Positions 1 through 9,002 are shown, counted from the stretch's first letter. The stretch: 64,000 nucleotides of DNA from CAWACP01 sp963832965 (GCA_963832965.1 CAWHVW010000005.1:310001-374000), one strand, 5' to 3'. Translations and numbers: made by a program. Notes: generated by a model from the sequence alone, not told the origin.

Positions 1-1841
1 TTTCCAGCATATCGTGGCCTTGCGATCTGGCCAAAAGCCTGCTGGAGTTGCTGGAAATTGCTGGAGGTGGTCAGGTGGAACACCAGGCGCAGGCTGGTGT
101 AGCCATTGAGGGCGATGGTAACCGCCTCGTCGGGAGCGCGTGGCGTGGCCACAAACAAAGCCCCTTTCTGCAATCGAAAAGGCAGCACGCGGAGCTCTTT
201 GAGAACCGTCCGGGGCAGTGTGCGAACCGCGCGCCTCTCCACGTCCCGGGGTGCGATATGTCCCGCGGGAAGGCCTTGCTGCAGGCTCAACGCTTCGCAG
301 TAGTCGTCCTCGCTCAGGCTTCCGGCCCGGACCAGAAATTCGCCCAGATGTTCCTCGTTCGCGCACAGCGCCATGGCCGACGCCATCGCCTCTGCCGTCA
401 CATATCCCGACCCGGCCAGGATTTCCGCCAGCGGACGCTTGTGCGCCAGTAGCGCCAGGCGCGACGGATATGCGTGCTCGGTTTTCAACCAGATCAGCGG
501 CTCGCCGCGCAGCCTCGCCCACCCGTATCGCCACAGCGCGGACAATGTTGCCGCTGCATTGATGTAGTTCGCGCACACCATCCGCACCGGGACCAGCGTG
601 GCGAATCGCCACCCGAAATAGCGGGAAACGCAGCAGACTCGCACACTGATCCGAATCAACGGAAACAGAAGCATCGCCGCCACCAGCGCCGCGGGGAAAG
701 CTGTTCGTCCCAACTGCCAGACTCCCCCGGTCAGGTGCGCCATCGTCCAGCGCAACAAGCCCCAGGCGAAAAAGGCGTTCGCCACAATGCCCACCGGGTT
801 GGCCAGCAGGCCTTTGCGGTCCCTCCAGAACCAGTACAGATCGCGCCAGGGCGCCCGCCAGCCGTTGCGCTCCTGGCTTTGCAGGCAGATGCCGGTGATC
901 CATCGCGTGCGTTGCCGGATCGCTCCCCGGCGCGTTCGTGGAAAGTATTCCCGCGTGGCCACCGCATCTCGCCCGCCCCGCAGTGGAAGAAATTTCTGAC
1001 GGAAACCAAGCCGGTGGAGGCGCAGCCCGTTTTCGTAATCCTCGGTGAGGCACTCCGGCTCGAAGATGCGATTCCCGCTGGTTTCGGCCAGACGTTCCAG
1101 CGCCGCGCGTGAATAGCCCGTGCCCACTCCGTTCGAGGGCAGGAAGCTGCCCAGGATCTGCCGCGCGGGGATATCGCGGGTCTGGTATTCGGCGAATTCG
1201 TCGCAGTAGATTCCATGGACAATGTCGCTCAGCGGCGTCGCCAGCGGCAGCACCGGCACTTGCACCATCCCGAATTCGCCGCAATGGCGATTGATGCCGG
1301 CCAGCGCGTCCGGGTGGATCAGGTCCTCGGCATCGTGCGTCATCACGATCTCGAAGCGGATGCCGTGGTGTTCCTCAAACAGCAGGATGCGCTGAAAAAT
1401 CCAGTTAAGGCAATCGGCTTTCGAGGTAGGGCCGTCGTGCGGGCAGACGGCCAGGTGGACTCTGGGGAAGCGCTCTTCCAGTTCGCGAATCGCTCGCAGT
1501 GTCGGGTCGTCGTTGGGGTAGGCGCCAATGAAGAAATCGTAGTCGTTGTAACGGATGGCCGCGATGTTGTGCCGGATCATACCGCCAATCACCCCCGCTT
1601 CCTTCCAAAGCGGAACCATGATGGCGATGCGCTTCTCTGGAGGTGTGGCCGGCAGAACGCTGATGAGGCCGTTTTCGTGACGCCCTTTCCACCACGCCCA
1701 CACGATGGCGGCGTCAATCACCAGGTCGTCCACGCCGTTGAGAACAATGAACAAAGCCAGCGGCACAAGACCGCTTGCCACCACCGCGTCCACGCGGGCG
1801 CTGATTTCCTCGAGCGCACGCAGGACGAGTGTGTAGTGCAT
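1..1841 (-). CDS. NfrB-like family 2 glycosyltransferase with C-terminal MshEN domain (partial, 3' end outside window)
   Basis: The gene starts at ATG 1841 and reads off the left edge, so at least 613 residues are visible. The N-terminal part has a hydrophobic segment and then a GT2 domain with the expected signatures: a DAED acidic motif (after FEIVMTH), an ED pair in LTEDYENG and QRTRW as the QxxRW motif. Two or more membrane segments follow. The last 150 visible residues match the type II secretion GspE N-terminal (MshEN) fold, with GEFLVRAGSLSEDDY followed by a QQGLP turn. The same order of domains is known in NfrB, the E. coli phage N4 adsorption protein, whose MshEN domain binds cyclic-di-GMP and whose synthase makes an exopolysaccharide. 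I infer a c-di-GMP-controlled polysaccharide synthase; the sugar is unknown. It is divergent from the heme operon. Confidence 0.85.
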   Translation of the reverse strand, partial: MHYTLVLRALEEISARVDAVVASGLVPLALFIVLNGVDDLVIDAAIVWAWWKGRHENGLISVLPATPPEKRIAIMVPLWKEAGVIGGMIRHNIAAIRYNDYDFFIGAYPNDDPTLRAIRELEERFPRVHLAVCPHDGPTSKADCLNWIFQRILLFEEHHGIRFEIVMTHDAEDLIHPDALAGINRHCGEFGMVQVPVLPLATPLSDIVHGIYCDEFAEYQTRDIPARQILGSFLPSNGVGTGYSRAALERLAETSGNRIFEPECLTEDYENGLRLHRLGFRQKFLPLRGGRDAVATREYFPRTRRGAIRQRTRWITGICLQSQERNGWRAPWRDLYWFWRDRKGLLANPVGIVANAFFAWGLLRWTMAHLTGGVWQLGRTAFPAALVAAMLLFPLIRISVRVCCVSRYFGWRFATLVPVRMVCANYINAAATLSALWRYGWARLRGEPLIWLKTEHAYPSRLALLAHKRPLAEILAGSGYVTAEAMASAMALCANEEHLGEFLVRAGSLSEDDYCEALSLQQGLPAGHIAPRDVERRAVRTLPRTVLKELRVLPFRLQKGALFVATPRAPDEAVTIALNGYTSLRLVFHLTTSSNFQQLQQAFGQIARPRYAG

Positions 1842-1880
1842 GACATAGGGTAGTGCGGCAAAGGGTGGGGGAGTCTCAGT

Positions 1881-1908
1881 CTGACTCCGCGCTCTTTCCC
1901 TCTATACT
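1881..1908 (+). promoter_or_regulatory. Putative promoter of the heme operon
   Basis: CTGACT at 1881-1886 and TATACT at 1903-1908 are separated by 16 bases. The -10 hexamer ends 7 bases before the ATG at 1916, so the transcript would begin at or next to the start codon. No Shine-Dalgarno sequence is visible. This is pattern matching only. Confidence 0.4.
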
Positions 1909-1915
1909 GAAAACA

Positions 1916-2734
1916 ATGCACGACATGGGCGTTTTCTGGCTCCGCGTGGCTGCGGTGTGCTACTCGGTGGGCCTGCTCCACGCCATTCTCGTGATCAGCG
2001 CGCGGCGGACCAGTCTGTTTCGAATAGCCGTCGGAGCCTTCTATACCGGCGTGGTCCTGCACATGGTTTCCATCGTGGAGATGACCCGGGCGCTGGGACA
2101 TTTGCCGGTCAGCAACTTCCTGGAAACCTCTTCCCTGTGCGCCCTGCTCATCGGTCTCGCTTTTCTGCTGGTGGACTGGCGATACCGGTTTAACAGTCTC
2201 AGCGTGTTCATATTTCCGGTCGTATTTCTGCTCACCCTGATCGGCTCCATGGAGTCGCCGGTGGCCACCTGGGCCGACCGCCGCGTGCGCGACGCCTGGC
2301 TGTTCATACACGTGCTCATGATTTTGCTGGGCTACGCCGGGCTGCTCATCACCGCCGGCGCATCCATCTTCTACCTCATTCAGGAGCGTCAGCTTAAACG
2401 AAAGAGGCCCTCCACGTTTTTCGACCGGCTGCCGCCGTTGGCCACCCTCGACAGCCTGATCACGCACTCCATGAATTTCGGCTTTCTGTTTATCACGCTG
2501 GGCGTGATCGCGGCCACCACGTGGGCCTTTATCGAGACCGGTCCGGAATGGTTTGCCTATCCGCGCATCGGCCTTGCCCTGTTGACGTGGCTCTTCTACC
2601 TGATCATGGTATTTCTGCGCGCCACGGCGGGCTGGCGCGGGCGGAAGGCTGCGGTGATGGCCATAGCGGTGCTCTGCTGCTCGGCGCTTACGTGGGCCGC
2701 GCACATCGGCCTGCGGTCCGTATTTCCACGATGA
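1916..2734 (+). CDS. Cytochrome c assembly protein, CcsA/HemX family
   Basis: This 272-residue integral membrane protein has about eight hydrophobic helices and the conserved core of the CcsA/CcmC/HemX family, including HMVSIVE in an early helix and a WAD loop (VATWADRRVRDAW) after the central helices. CcsA proteins handle heme during cytochrome c maturation, while HemX next to hemA is reported to influence glutamyl-tRNA reductase levels. The start at 1916 is preferred over an in-frame upstream codon at 1853 because it begins at the conserved hydrophobic region and sits just behind a -10-like TATACT. The stop overlaps the hemA start (ATGA, 2731-2734), so the two are translationally coupled. 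Which of the two roles applies cannot be decided from sequence. Confidence 0.85.
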   Translation: MHDMGVFWLRVAAVCYSVGLLHAILVISARRTSLFRIAVGAFYTGVVLHMVSIVEMTRALGHLPVSNFLETSSLCALLIGLAFLLVDWRYRFNSLSVFIFPVVFLLTLIGSMESPVATWADRRVRDAWLFIHVLMILLGYAGLLITAGASIFYLIQERQLKRKRPSTFFDRLPPLATLDSLITHSMNFGFLFITLGVIAATTWAFIETGPEWFAYPRIGLALLTWLFYLIMVFLRATAGWRGRKAAVMAIAVLCCSALTWAAHIGLRSVFPR

Positions 2735-4005
2735 AGTTCTCCATCACAGGACTGAATCACACCACGGCGCCGGTGGAAGTGCGCGAGCGCCTGGCGTTCG
2801 ACGCGGCCTCGCTGCCGGACGCTCTGCATGCCCTCAAACGCTGTCCGGGCTTTCTGGAGGGTCTGATTCTTTCCACCTGCAATCGTGTGGAGATCGCCGT
2901 TGCGGCGGACGACGACGCAGCCGGCAACGTCGATGAATTTCTGGCCGACGTGCGCCTGGTCTCCCGCGATTGGATCAGCCCCTATCTCTACCGGTTCGAC
3001 GATCGCGCGGCCATTCAGCATCTGTTCCGCGTGGCCTCCAGTCTCGATTCCATGGTGGTGGGCGAGCCGCAGATCCTCGGGCAGCTCAAGTCCGCGTGGG
3101 AAGTCGCGCGCGCCGAGGGAGCCGTCAGCGGTTTTCTGGACGGCCTGTTGATGCGCGCGTTCAACGTAGCCAAGCGCGTCCGCACCGAAACCGAAATCGG
3201 ATCGAACGCGGTGTCGGTCAGCTTTGCCGCGGTGGAACTGGCGCGGGAGATTTTCGGCCAGCTTCGCGACAAGACTGTGATGGTGGTGGGGGCGGGGAAG
3301 ATGTCCGAATCGGCCGCCCGGCACCTGCACCGTTGTGGCGCGTCGCGAATTCTGGTGACCAATCGAACCGAAGAGCGCGCGCTGGAAATGGCGCGGATCT
3401 TCGAGGGCGAAGTGGTGCCGTACACCGGTTTTGTGGCCGCCCTGCCGCTGGTGGATATTGTCATCGCCTCCAGCGGGGCGCCGCACTTCATCCTGATGAA
3501 GGATCAGATGAAGAAAGTGATCGAGGCGCGGCGCAACCGGCCCGTCTTCGTCATCGACATTGCCGTTCCCCGAAACATCGACCCCGCGGTGAACGAGCTG
3601 GATAACGTCTTCCTATACGACATTGACGATTTGCAGCGTGTGGTGACGAACAATCTGCGGCATCGCCAGGAGATCGCCGGCCAGGCCGAGCTGATTATCG
3701 AGGAGGAAGTGGAACAGATGATCGCGCGCCTGAAGACGCGCGAGGTGGCGCCGGTGATTGTCGGGTTGCAGGAACAGCTCGAGCGTCTGCGGCTGGCGGA
3801 GCTTGCCCGCATGCGCGGGCGTCTGGGCCAGTTGACGCCCCAGCAGGAAGAGGCGCTGGAAGCGCTGACCAAAGGCATCGTCAACAAAATCGCGCACGGC
3901 CCTATCTCCGAACTCCGGCGTACCGCGTCACAGCCGGAGGGCCCGCATACGGCCGGCATCATTCAAAGAGTGTTCCGCTTTGGAGACGGAAATGGCCACG
4001 AATAA
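2731..4005 (+). CDS. hemA: Glutamyl-tRNA reductase
   Basis: This 424-residue enzyme reduces glutamyl-tRNA(Glu) to glutamate-1-semialdehyde, the first committed step of C5-pathway tetrapyrrole synthesis. The catalytic cysteine is Cys50 in STCNRVE. The NADPH-binding domain contains VVGAGKM, and the C-terminal helical dimerisation domain is present. Length and motif order are normal. The last residues (GDGNGHE) are encoded by a low-complexity ATGGCCACGAATAAACACG stretch that belongs to the adjoining repeat region, so the natural C-terminus may have been altered by a repeat insertion. The gene is coupled to the upstream ccsA/hemX-like gene and is followed by hemC after a 195-bp spacer. Confidence 0.97.
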   Translation: MKFSITGLNHTTAPVEVRERLAFDAASLPDALHALKRCPGFLEGLILSTCNRVEIAVAADDDAAGNVDEFLADVRLVSRDWISPYLYRFDDRAAIQHLFRVASSLDSMVVGEPQILGQLKSAWEVARAEGAVSGFLDGLLMRAFNVAKRVRTETEIGSNAVSVSFAAVELAREIFGQLRDKTVMVVGAGKMSESAARHLHRCGASRILVTNRTEERALEMARIFEGEVVPYTGFVAALPLVDIVIASSGAPHFILMKDQMKKVIEARRNRPVFVIDIAVPRNIDPAVNELDNVFLYDIDDLQRVVTNNLRHRQEIAGQAELIIEEEVEQMIARLKTREVAPVIVGLQEQLERLRLAELARMRGRLGQLTPQQEEALEALTKGIVNKIAHGPISELRRTASQPEGPHTAGIIQRVFRFGDGNGHE

Positions 4006-4200
4006 ACACGAATGCACACGAATCAGATGAAGGTCCTGTCTTTTTCGATCGGCGTTCATCGGTATTCATCGGCAGCCAACGCTTATGTGGCTGACTGGAC
4101 CAATGCCCCTGAGAACGCTTATTAGCCCCCCATCAACGCCGATGAACGCCGATTGTGGGCGAAACCTGCCCAGCCGCGGCCGTGAGGGAGTGGTCACCGG
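4006..4200. repeat. Repeat-bearing spacer inside the heme operon
   Basis: The 195-bp hemA-hemC spacer begins with near-tandem CACGAAT units (about 3998-4023). It also contains a perfect 15-base inverted repeat, ATCGGCGTTCATCGG at 4048-4062 and its complement at 4139-4153, with a 76-base loop. Extra partial copies of the arm (TTCATCGG near 4065, CATCAACGCCGAT near 4131) flank it. A purine-rich GAGGGAG at 4184-4190 is the likely hemC ribosome binding site. It looks like a small non-coding palindromic element inserted between two operon genes. Confidence 0.7.
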
Positions 4201-5115
4201 ATGCTGACCATCGGCTCCCGGGGTTCGCAGCTTGCGCTGTGGCAGGCGCGGTGGATTCAGGCTCATCTGGAAGCGCTGGGCGAAGCGTGCTGCACCCGGA
4301 TCATCCAAACCACCGGTGACCGCATCACTGACGTGCCGCTGGCCCAGGTTGGCGGCAAAGGCCTGTTCACCAAAGAGATCGAGGAAGCGCTGCTGCGCGG
4401 CGATATTGACGTCGCCGTGCACAGCATGAAGGATATGCCCACCGCTCTTCCGGACGGGCTGGCGATTGTCGCGATTCCCGAGCGCGAGGACCCGCGCGAC
4501 GCCATGGTGGGGATTCCGCTGGCCGATCTTCCCGAGGGCGCGCGCGTCGGCACCAGTTCGCTGCGCCGTTCCGCCCAGCTTCGCGCGTTGCGGCCGGATT
4601 TCCTCATCGACAGCATCCGTGGCAACGTGGACACCCGTCTGCGCAAGCTGGAAGACCGCCATTTCGATTCCATCGTGCTGGCCGCCGCGGGCTTGCGCCG
4701 GCTTGGTCTGGAAGGGCGTATCGCCGAAGTGCTGGAGCCGGACGTAATGTGCCCCGCGGCGGGTCAGGGCGCTTTGGCGGTGGAGACGCGCGACGATGGC
4801 GGACCTGCGCATCAGATCTGCCGCCGGCTCGATCACGCCCGGACTCGCGCCGCCGTGACCGCGGAACGGGCGTTGCTGGCCCGCCTGGGCGGTGGTTGTC
4901 AGGTTCCCATCGGCGCGCACGCCTGCATCGTCGAGAGCACGCTCCATATCGCCGCCGTGATCGTCTCGCCTGACGGAGACGCCATCGTTCGGTTGGGGTC
5001 GTCCGGGCCGGTGAGCGACGCCGCGTCCATTGGCACGGCGCTGGGCGAGGAACTGCTGGCCATGGGCGGCCGGGAAATCCTGGAGGACGTCTACGGCGAC
5101 GCCGCGCATGGGTGA
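4201..5115 (+). CDS. hemC: Hydroxymethylbilane synthase (porphobilinogen deaminase)
   Basis: This 304-residue enzyme polymerises four porphobilinogen molecules into hydroxymethylbilane. The N-terminal TIGSRGSQLALWQA, the SMKDMP motif, the phosphate/propionate-binding arginines in GTSSLRRSAQ and the dipyrromethane cofactor cysteine in GGGCQVPIG are all present. Length is normal for bacterial HemC. The ATG at 4201 follows a GAGGGAG sequence by about 10 bases. Its 3' end overlaps the following cobA-hemD fusion by 8 bp, indicating co-translation within the tetrapyrrole operon. Confidence 0.97.
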   Translation: MLTIGSRGSQLALWQARWIQAHLEALGEACCTRIIQTTGDRITDVPLAQVGGKGLFTKEIEEALLRGDIDVAVHSMKDMPTALPDGLAIVAIPEREDPRDAMVGIPLADLPEGARVGTSSLRRSAQLRALRPDFLIDSIRGNVDTRLRKLEDRHFDSIVLAAAGLRRLGLEGRIAEVLEPDVMCPAAGQGALAVETRDDGGPAHQICRRLDHARTRAAVTAERALLARLGGGCQVPIGAHACIVESTLHIAAVIVSPDGDAIVRLGSSGPVSDAASIGTALGEELLAMGGREILEDVYGDAAHG

Positions 5116-6610
5116 CCTCGGTCGTGTCTACATTGTCGGCGCGGGCCCCGGCGACCCCGAGCTGCTCACGCAAAAAGGCCGGCGCGTGCTCGCTCTTGCC
5201 GACGCGGTTCTATACGACCATCTGGCCAACGACGCCCTGCTGGAATTCGCCCCTGTTTCCGCCGAGCGGCTGTACGTGGGTAAGAAGCGCTCCGAGCACG
5301 CGTTCTCGCAGGAAGAAATCTGCGCCCTGATGATCGGCCGCGCCCGCCGCGGACTCACAGTGGTGCGTCTGAAAGGCGGCGACCCCTACATTTTCGGACG
5401 CGGCGGCGAAGAGGCCGAGGCGCTGGCTGACGCGGGCATTCCTTTTGAAGTGGTGCCCGGAGTCACCGCGGCGCTGGGCATCGCCGCGTATGCGGGCGCG
5501 CCGCTGACCCATCGCGAGCACACCTCCGTGGTCACCTTCGTCAGCGGCCACGACGTGCCGCACATCGATTGGGACAAGGTGGGCGCTTCGGAAACGCTGG
5601 TGGTTTTCATGGGGCTTACGCACCTCCGCGACATCGCCCGCGAGATCGTCTCTCGCGGCCGTTCGCCGGAGACGCCGGCCATGGCTGTCCGTTGGGCCAC
5701 CCGGCCCGATCAGCAGACGGTCACCGGCACGCTCGCCGACCTGGCCGGCCGCGTGGAGCGTGCGGGCATGAAGCCGCCCGCCACCGTGATCATCGGCGAA
5801 GTAGTGCGTCTGCGCGAGAAGCTCAACTGGTTTGAGCGCCTGCCGTTGTTCGGCACGCGCGTTGCCATCACCCGCGCGGCAAGCCAGGCGCCGGAGCTGC
5901 GCGGCCGTCTGGAGTCGCTCGGCGCCGGCGTAGTGGATCTGCCGGTAATCTCCATCCAGCCGCCGGCCGATCCCGCGCCGCTCGATAACGCCATCGCGCA
6001 CCTCGCCGATTATGACTGGATCGTTTTCACCAGCGCCAACGGAGTGCGGTCTTTCTTGCAGCGCCTGGATCATTCGCCGCACGATCTTCGGTCGCTGCGC
6101 GCGCGCATTTGCGCCATTGGTCCGGCCACCCGTCGAGCGCTGGAAGATCTCCATCTGAAGGTCGACCTCATGCCGGATGAGTACATGGCTGAGGCGCTGG
6201 TGGCCGCCTTCGCGAGTCATGACCTGCGGGGCCGGCGAATTCTGCTGCCGCGCGCCGCCGTCGCCCGCGATGTGCTTCCCGTGGAACTGGCGCGCCTGGG
6301 CGCGGAGGTGGACGTCGTGGAGGCTTATCGCAACGTTCCGCCGCCCGATGCGGCAACTCGCATTCGCGCGGCGTTTTCCGGTGACCGACGCCCGGACTGG
6401 ATCACCTTTACCAGTTCCTCCACGGTGAACAACTTCATCGAAATTGCCGGCCGTGGCGCGCTCGAAGGCGTACGCGCGGCCTCCATTGGTCCGGTGACGT
6501 CCGCCACTCTGCGGTCGCACGGTGTCGCGCCGGCCGCGGAAGCGCGTGAATTCACCATCGACGGTCTGGTCGCCGTGATCCTCTCAAAAAATGTTCCTGT
6601 TTCTCAGTAA
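5108..6610 (+). CDS. cobA/hemD: Fused uroporphyrinogen-III C-methyltransferase / uroporphyrinogen-III synthase
   Basis: This 500-residue protein joins two activities. Residues 1 to about 250 form the SUMT (CobA) domain with GAGPGDPELLT near the N-terminus and RLKGGDPYIFGRGGEE in the SAM-binding region; it makes precorrin-2 for siroheme and cobalamin. From about residue 255 to the end is a HemD domain (TRAASQAPELRGRLESLG, FTSANGV, TSSSTV), which closes hydroxymethylbilane into uroporphyrinogen III. Such fusions are known in several phyla, including Firmicutes and Acidobacteria. The start at 5108 (MGDLGRVYIVGAG) overlaps hemC by 8 bp. The fusion places the branch between heme and siroheme on one polypeptide. 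Confidence 0.95.
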   Translation: MGDLGRVYIVGAGPGDPELLTQKGRRVLALADAVLYDHLANDALLEFAPVSAERLYVGKKRSEHAFSQEEICALMIGRARRGLTVVRLKGGDPYIFGRGGEEAEALADAGIPFEVVPGVTAALGIAAYAGAPLTHREHTSVVTFVSGHDVPHIDWDKVGASETLVVFMGLTHLRDIAREIVSRGRSPETPAMAVRWATRPDQQTVTGTLADLAGRVERAGMKPPATVIIGEVVRLREKLNWFERLPLFGTRVAITRAASQAPELRGRLESLGAGVVDLPVISIQPPADPAPLDNAIAHLADYDWIVFTSANGVRSFLQRLDHSPHDLRSLRARICAIGPATRRALEDLHLKVDLMPDEYMAEALVAAFASHDLRGRRILLPRAAVARDVLPVELARLGAEVDVVEAYRNVPPPDAATRIRAAFSGDRRPDWITFTSSSTVNNFIEIAGRGALEGVRAASIGPVTSATLRSHGVAPAAEAREFTIDGLVAVILSKNVPVSQ

Positions 6611-7367
6611 GCTGATTCCGCGGCTCCTGTTTCCGCCCGGCGGAAATCTGGTTCTGTTTGTGCTGGCATGGTTCCTGCGCAAACGGCGGCCGCGCCTGGC
6701 GGGAGGGCTGTTCTTGTTCAGTGCGCTCACGCTCTACGCGTTCAGCACGGGCGCGGTTTCCGGCCTGCTCATCGCTCCCCTGGAGAACGAATACGCCGAC
6801 GTCGCCGTGGAAAGCGTGCCCACCGCGGAAGCCATCGTCGTCCTCGGGGGTGGCGTAACCGGCGCCGCCGGGCAGCACCACGAGCCTGAGCTGCACGGTT
6901 CCGGCGATCGCCTCCGCAAGGGCGTTGCGCTGTACAAGGCCGGAAAAGCGCCTGTCATCGTCTACACGGGAGGCAACATCGGCTTCCTTGGTGCCGCCGG
7001 CGAGCCGGAAGCCGTTGGCGCGAGCAAAATCCTCCAGAGCCTGGGTGTGCCCGCGGCGGCCATTATGACTGAAAGCCGGTCGCGCAACACCCGCGAGAAC
7101 GCGGAGTTCACGCGCAGCCTGCTGGGAGCGGGTGGCGCGCATCGTATTCTGCTGGTGACTTCCGCCATGCATATGCCGCGCGCGGCGGCCTTGTTCCGCC
7201 ATGCCGGCTTCACCGTAATCCCCGTGCCGTGCGACCACGTCACCGGCTGGGGAGAGCCTTCTTTGCTCTTCAATCTCTTGCCCGAGGCGCAGGCTCTTAC
7301 GGACTCTTGTCACGCGATGCGTGAATATCTTGGACTTGCCGTCTACGGAATGCGGGGATGGTTGTGA
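6591..7367 (+). CDS. YdcF/SanA/ElyC-family membrane protein (DUF218)
   Basis: This 258-residue protein has an N-terminal pair of hydrophobic helices and then a DUF218 domain. The domain shows AIVVLGGGV, a VIVYTGG strand, ESRSRNTRENAEF and RILLVTSAMHMPRA, which are typical of the family. ElyC and SanA members act in envelope integrity in E. coli, but the biochemical activity is not settled. The start overlaps the cobA-hemD gene by 20 bp and the stop overlaps the next gene by 10 bp, so it appears to be carried in the same transcript as the heme genes without an obvious role in that pathway. Confidence 0.85.
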   Translation: MFLFLSKLIPRLLFPPGGNLVLFVLAWFLRKRRPRLAGGLFLFSALTLYAFSTGAVSGLLIAPLENEYADVAVESVPTAEAIVVLGGGVTGAAGQHHEPELHGSGDRLRKGVALYKAGKAPVIVYTGGNIGFLGAAGEPEAVGASKILQSLGVPAAAIMTESRSRNTRENAEFTRSLLGAGGAHRILLVTSAMHMPRAAALFRHAGFTVIPVPCDHVTGWGEPSLLFNLLPEAQALTDSCHAMREYLGLAVYGMRGWL

Positions 7368-8557
7368 GCGAAACAGAACTGCGAATCGAGAAGCTGGTCT
7401 ACGGTGGGGACGGTCTCGCCCGCGAAAACGGGCAGGTTGTGCTGATGCCCTTCGTGCTGCCCGGCGAGACCGTGCGCGCCGAAGTAACGCGCGCCGGGAA
7501 CGACCTGCTTCGTGGACGTCTGGTGAGCGTGGTGTCGCCGGCGCCCGAGCGGGTCCCGCCCTTGTGCCCTTACTTCCTGCGCTGCGGCGGATGCCACTAC
7601 CAGCACGCCGGCTACGAGTTTCAGCTGGCGCAAAAGCGGACCATTCTGCTGGAGGTGCTGCGGCGCATCGGCGGAATCGAATACCCGGACGAAGTCGCCA
7701 TCCTCTCGGCGGAGCCGTGGCATTACCGCAATCGCGTGCAATTGCACGTCGCCGGTGGCCGCATCGGGTATTTCGAAGCCGGGTCGCACGCCCTGGTCCC
7801 CATCGACCAATGCCCCATCGCCTCGCCCAAACTGAATGAGTGCATTGCGACGCTGGCCCGCGAAGTCGGCGGAATGAGGCCGTTCGAAACGACTCTCGAG
7901 TTGTTCACCAATGAGACCGAGGTGCAGTTCAACCTGCGCGACCGCGTGCCGCAACCGTTCGTCAGCCTGCTGCGCACCCTCGGCGTGAGCACGCCCATCG
8001 AGTATGGGGGCCTGCGGGTGAGCCGCGACACCTTCTTCCAGGTGAACCGGTTCCTGACGGACAAACTGGTGGAGACGGTGCTCGGCGATAGCGCCGGCCA
8101 ACGGGCCCTGGACCTTTACGCGGGCGCAGGTCTCTTCACCCTCCCGCTCACGCGCCGCTTCAAACAGGTGACCGCGGTGGACGATTCAGCGAGCGCATTC
8201 CGCGACCTGGAACACAATGCCAGCGCGGCGGGCGTCATGAATCTGCAGACGCATCACGCCACTGCGGAGACATATCTGCCAGCGGTAACCAGCTCGCCAG
8301 ACCTGGTTATTGCCGACCCCCCGAGAACCGGTCTGGGCAAGCTCGGCGTCAGGGAGCTCGTGCGCATCCGTGCCCCCCGGCTGACCATCGTATCCTGCGA
8401 CGCGGCAACGCTGGCCCGCGATCTCAAGCCGCTGCTCGCCGCGGGCTACCGCATTGCCGCGCTGACCCTGATTGACCTGTTCCCGCAAACGGCACACTTC
8501 GAGATCGTCGCGAAACTGGAGCCGAACCGCGACAGTGATGGAGCGGAACTGAGATGA
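7358..8557 (+). CDS. Class I SAM-dependent RNA (uracil-5-)-methyltransferase, TrmA/RlmD family
   Basis: This 399-residue protein has an N-terminal TRAM-type RNA-binding domain (residues 5-60, EKLVYGGDGLAR). An iron-sulfur cysteine cluster follows (CPYFLRCGGCHYQH plus a downstream Cys in QCPIAS). Then comes the methyltransferase core with DLYAGAGLFTLPL, ADPPRTGLG and the catalytic cysteine in IVSCDAATLARDL. These features identify 5-methyluridine methyltransferases acting on 23S rRNA or tRNA; the target base cannot be assigned. The last dozen residues (EPNRDSDGAELR) are encoded by a dispersed repeat copy at 8524-8550, so the original C-terminus was probably replaced or extended by the repeat. 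Confidence 0.9.
   Translation: MVVSETELRIEKLVYGGDGLARENGQVVLMPFVLPGETVRAEVTRAGNDLLRGRLVSVVSPAPERVPPLCPYFLRCGGCHYQHAGYEFQLAQKRTILLEVLRRIGGIEYPDEVAILSAEPWHYRNRVQLHVAGGRIGYFEAGSHALVPIDQCPIASPKLNECIATLAREVGGMRPFETTLELFTNETEVQFNLRDRVPQPFVSLLRTLGVSTPIEYGGLRVSRDTFFQVNRFLTDKLVETVLGDSAGQRALDLYAGAGLFTLPLTRRFKQVTAVDDSASAFRDLEHNASAAGVMNLQTHHATAETYLPAVTSSPDLVIADPPRTGLGKLGVRELVRIRAPRLTIVSCDAATLARDLKPLLAAGYRIAALTLIDLFPQTAHFEIVAKLEPNRDSDGAELR
8524..8550. repeat. Dispersed repeat family A, copy 1
   Basis: GAACCGCGACAGTGATGGAG followed by CGGAACT. It encodes the C-terminal tail of the RNA methyltransferase. It is 25/27 or more identical to the copy at 39674-39700, and both are followed by a very similar RAGATGA sequence. 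Other copies lie at 25464, 27013, 51298 and 54269. Confidence 0.8.
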
Positions 8558-8576
8558 CCTTGGTGAAGCGAAGGCT

Positions 8577-9002
8577 TTAGGCCATCGCCGCGGAGTGTTC
8601 GCCCATCTGGTTGGCGAAGTGCTGGACAATGTTGGCCATCTCGCGAAGCGCTTCACGGCTTTGACGCAGCGAGCAGGCGCGCTTCATGATGGCGAAATCC
8701 ATCATCAGCATGCGATCTTCGAGCGACTGCCCAATTTCCCGGAATTGAGCCCCGTGACGCATCAGGCAGGTGAGCAGCGTGTAGTCGCGATCGAGCTGAC
8801 GGCAGAGAGCTTCGAGTTCGGCAACATGCACTCCCGCTTCCAGAGTCTGCTGAATCCGCGGGAAGTTGAGACGGTTCGTCAAGGCCACCTGTGCCGCGTA
8901 ATCCCGCGCCGGCTTGGCGCTCAGAATCAGCACGCAGGTGTAGCGGAACCAATATGCGAGTAAGATCAGCGATACCAGAATGAAAAATGCACTGATCACC
9001 AT
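8577..9002 (-). CDS. Small membrane-anchored protein of unknown function
   Basis: I do not recognise this 141-residue protein. It begins with one strongly hydrophobic helix (MVISAFFILVSLILLAYW), followed by a cytoplasmic, mostly helical domain with several Arg/Leu-rich amphipathic stretches. A run near the middle carries MLMMDFAIMKR. The start at 9002 is chosen because AAGGAGA lies 5-6 bases upstream. An in-frame longer version to 9080 would place hydrophilic residues before the membrane helix. It converges on the RNA methyltransferase gene, with 19 bp between the stops. It may be transcribed with the CYTH gene upstream. Confidence 0.7.
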   Translation of the reverse strand: MVISAFFILVSLILLAYWFRYTCVLILSAKPARDYAAQVALTNRLNFPRIQQTLEAGVHVAELEALCRQLDRDYTLLTCLMRHGAQFREIGQSLEDRMLMMDFAIMKRACSLRQSREALREMANIVQHFANQMGEHSAAMA

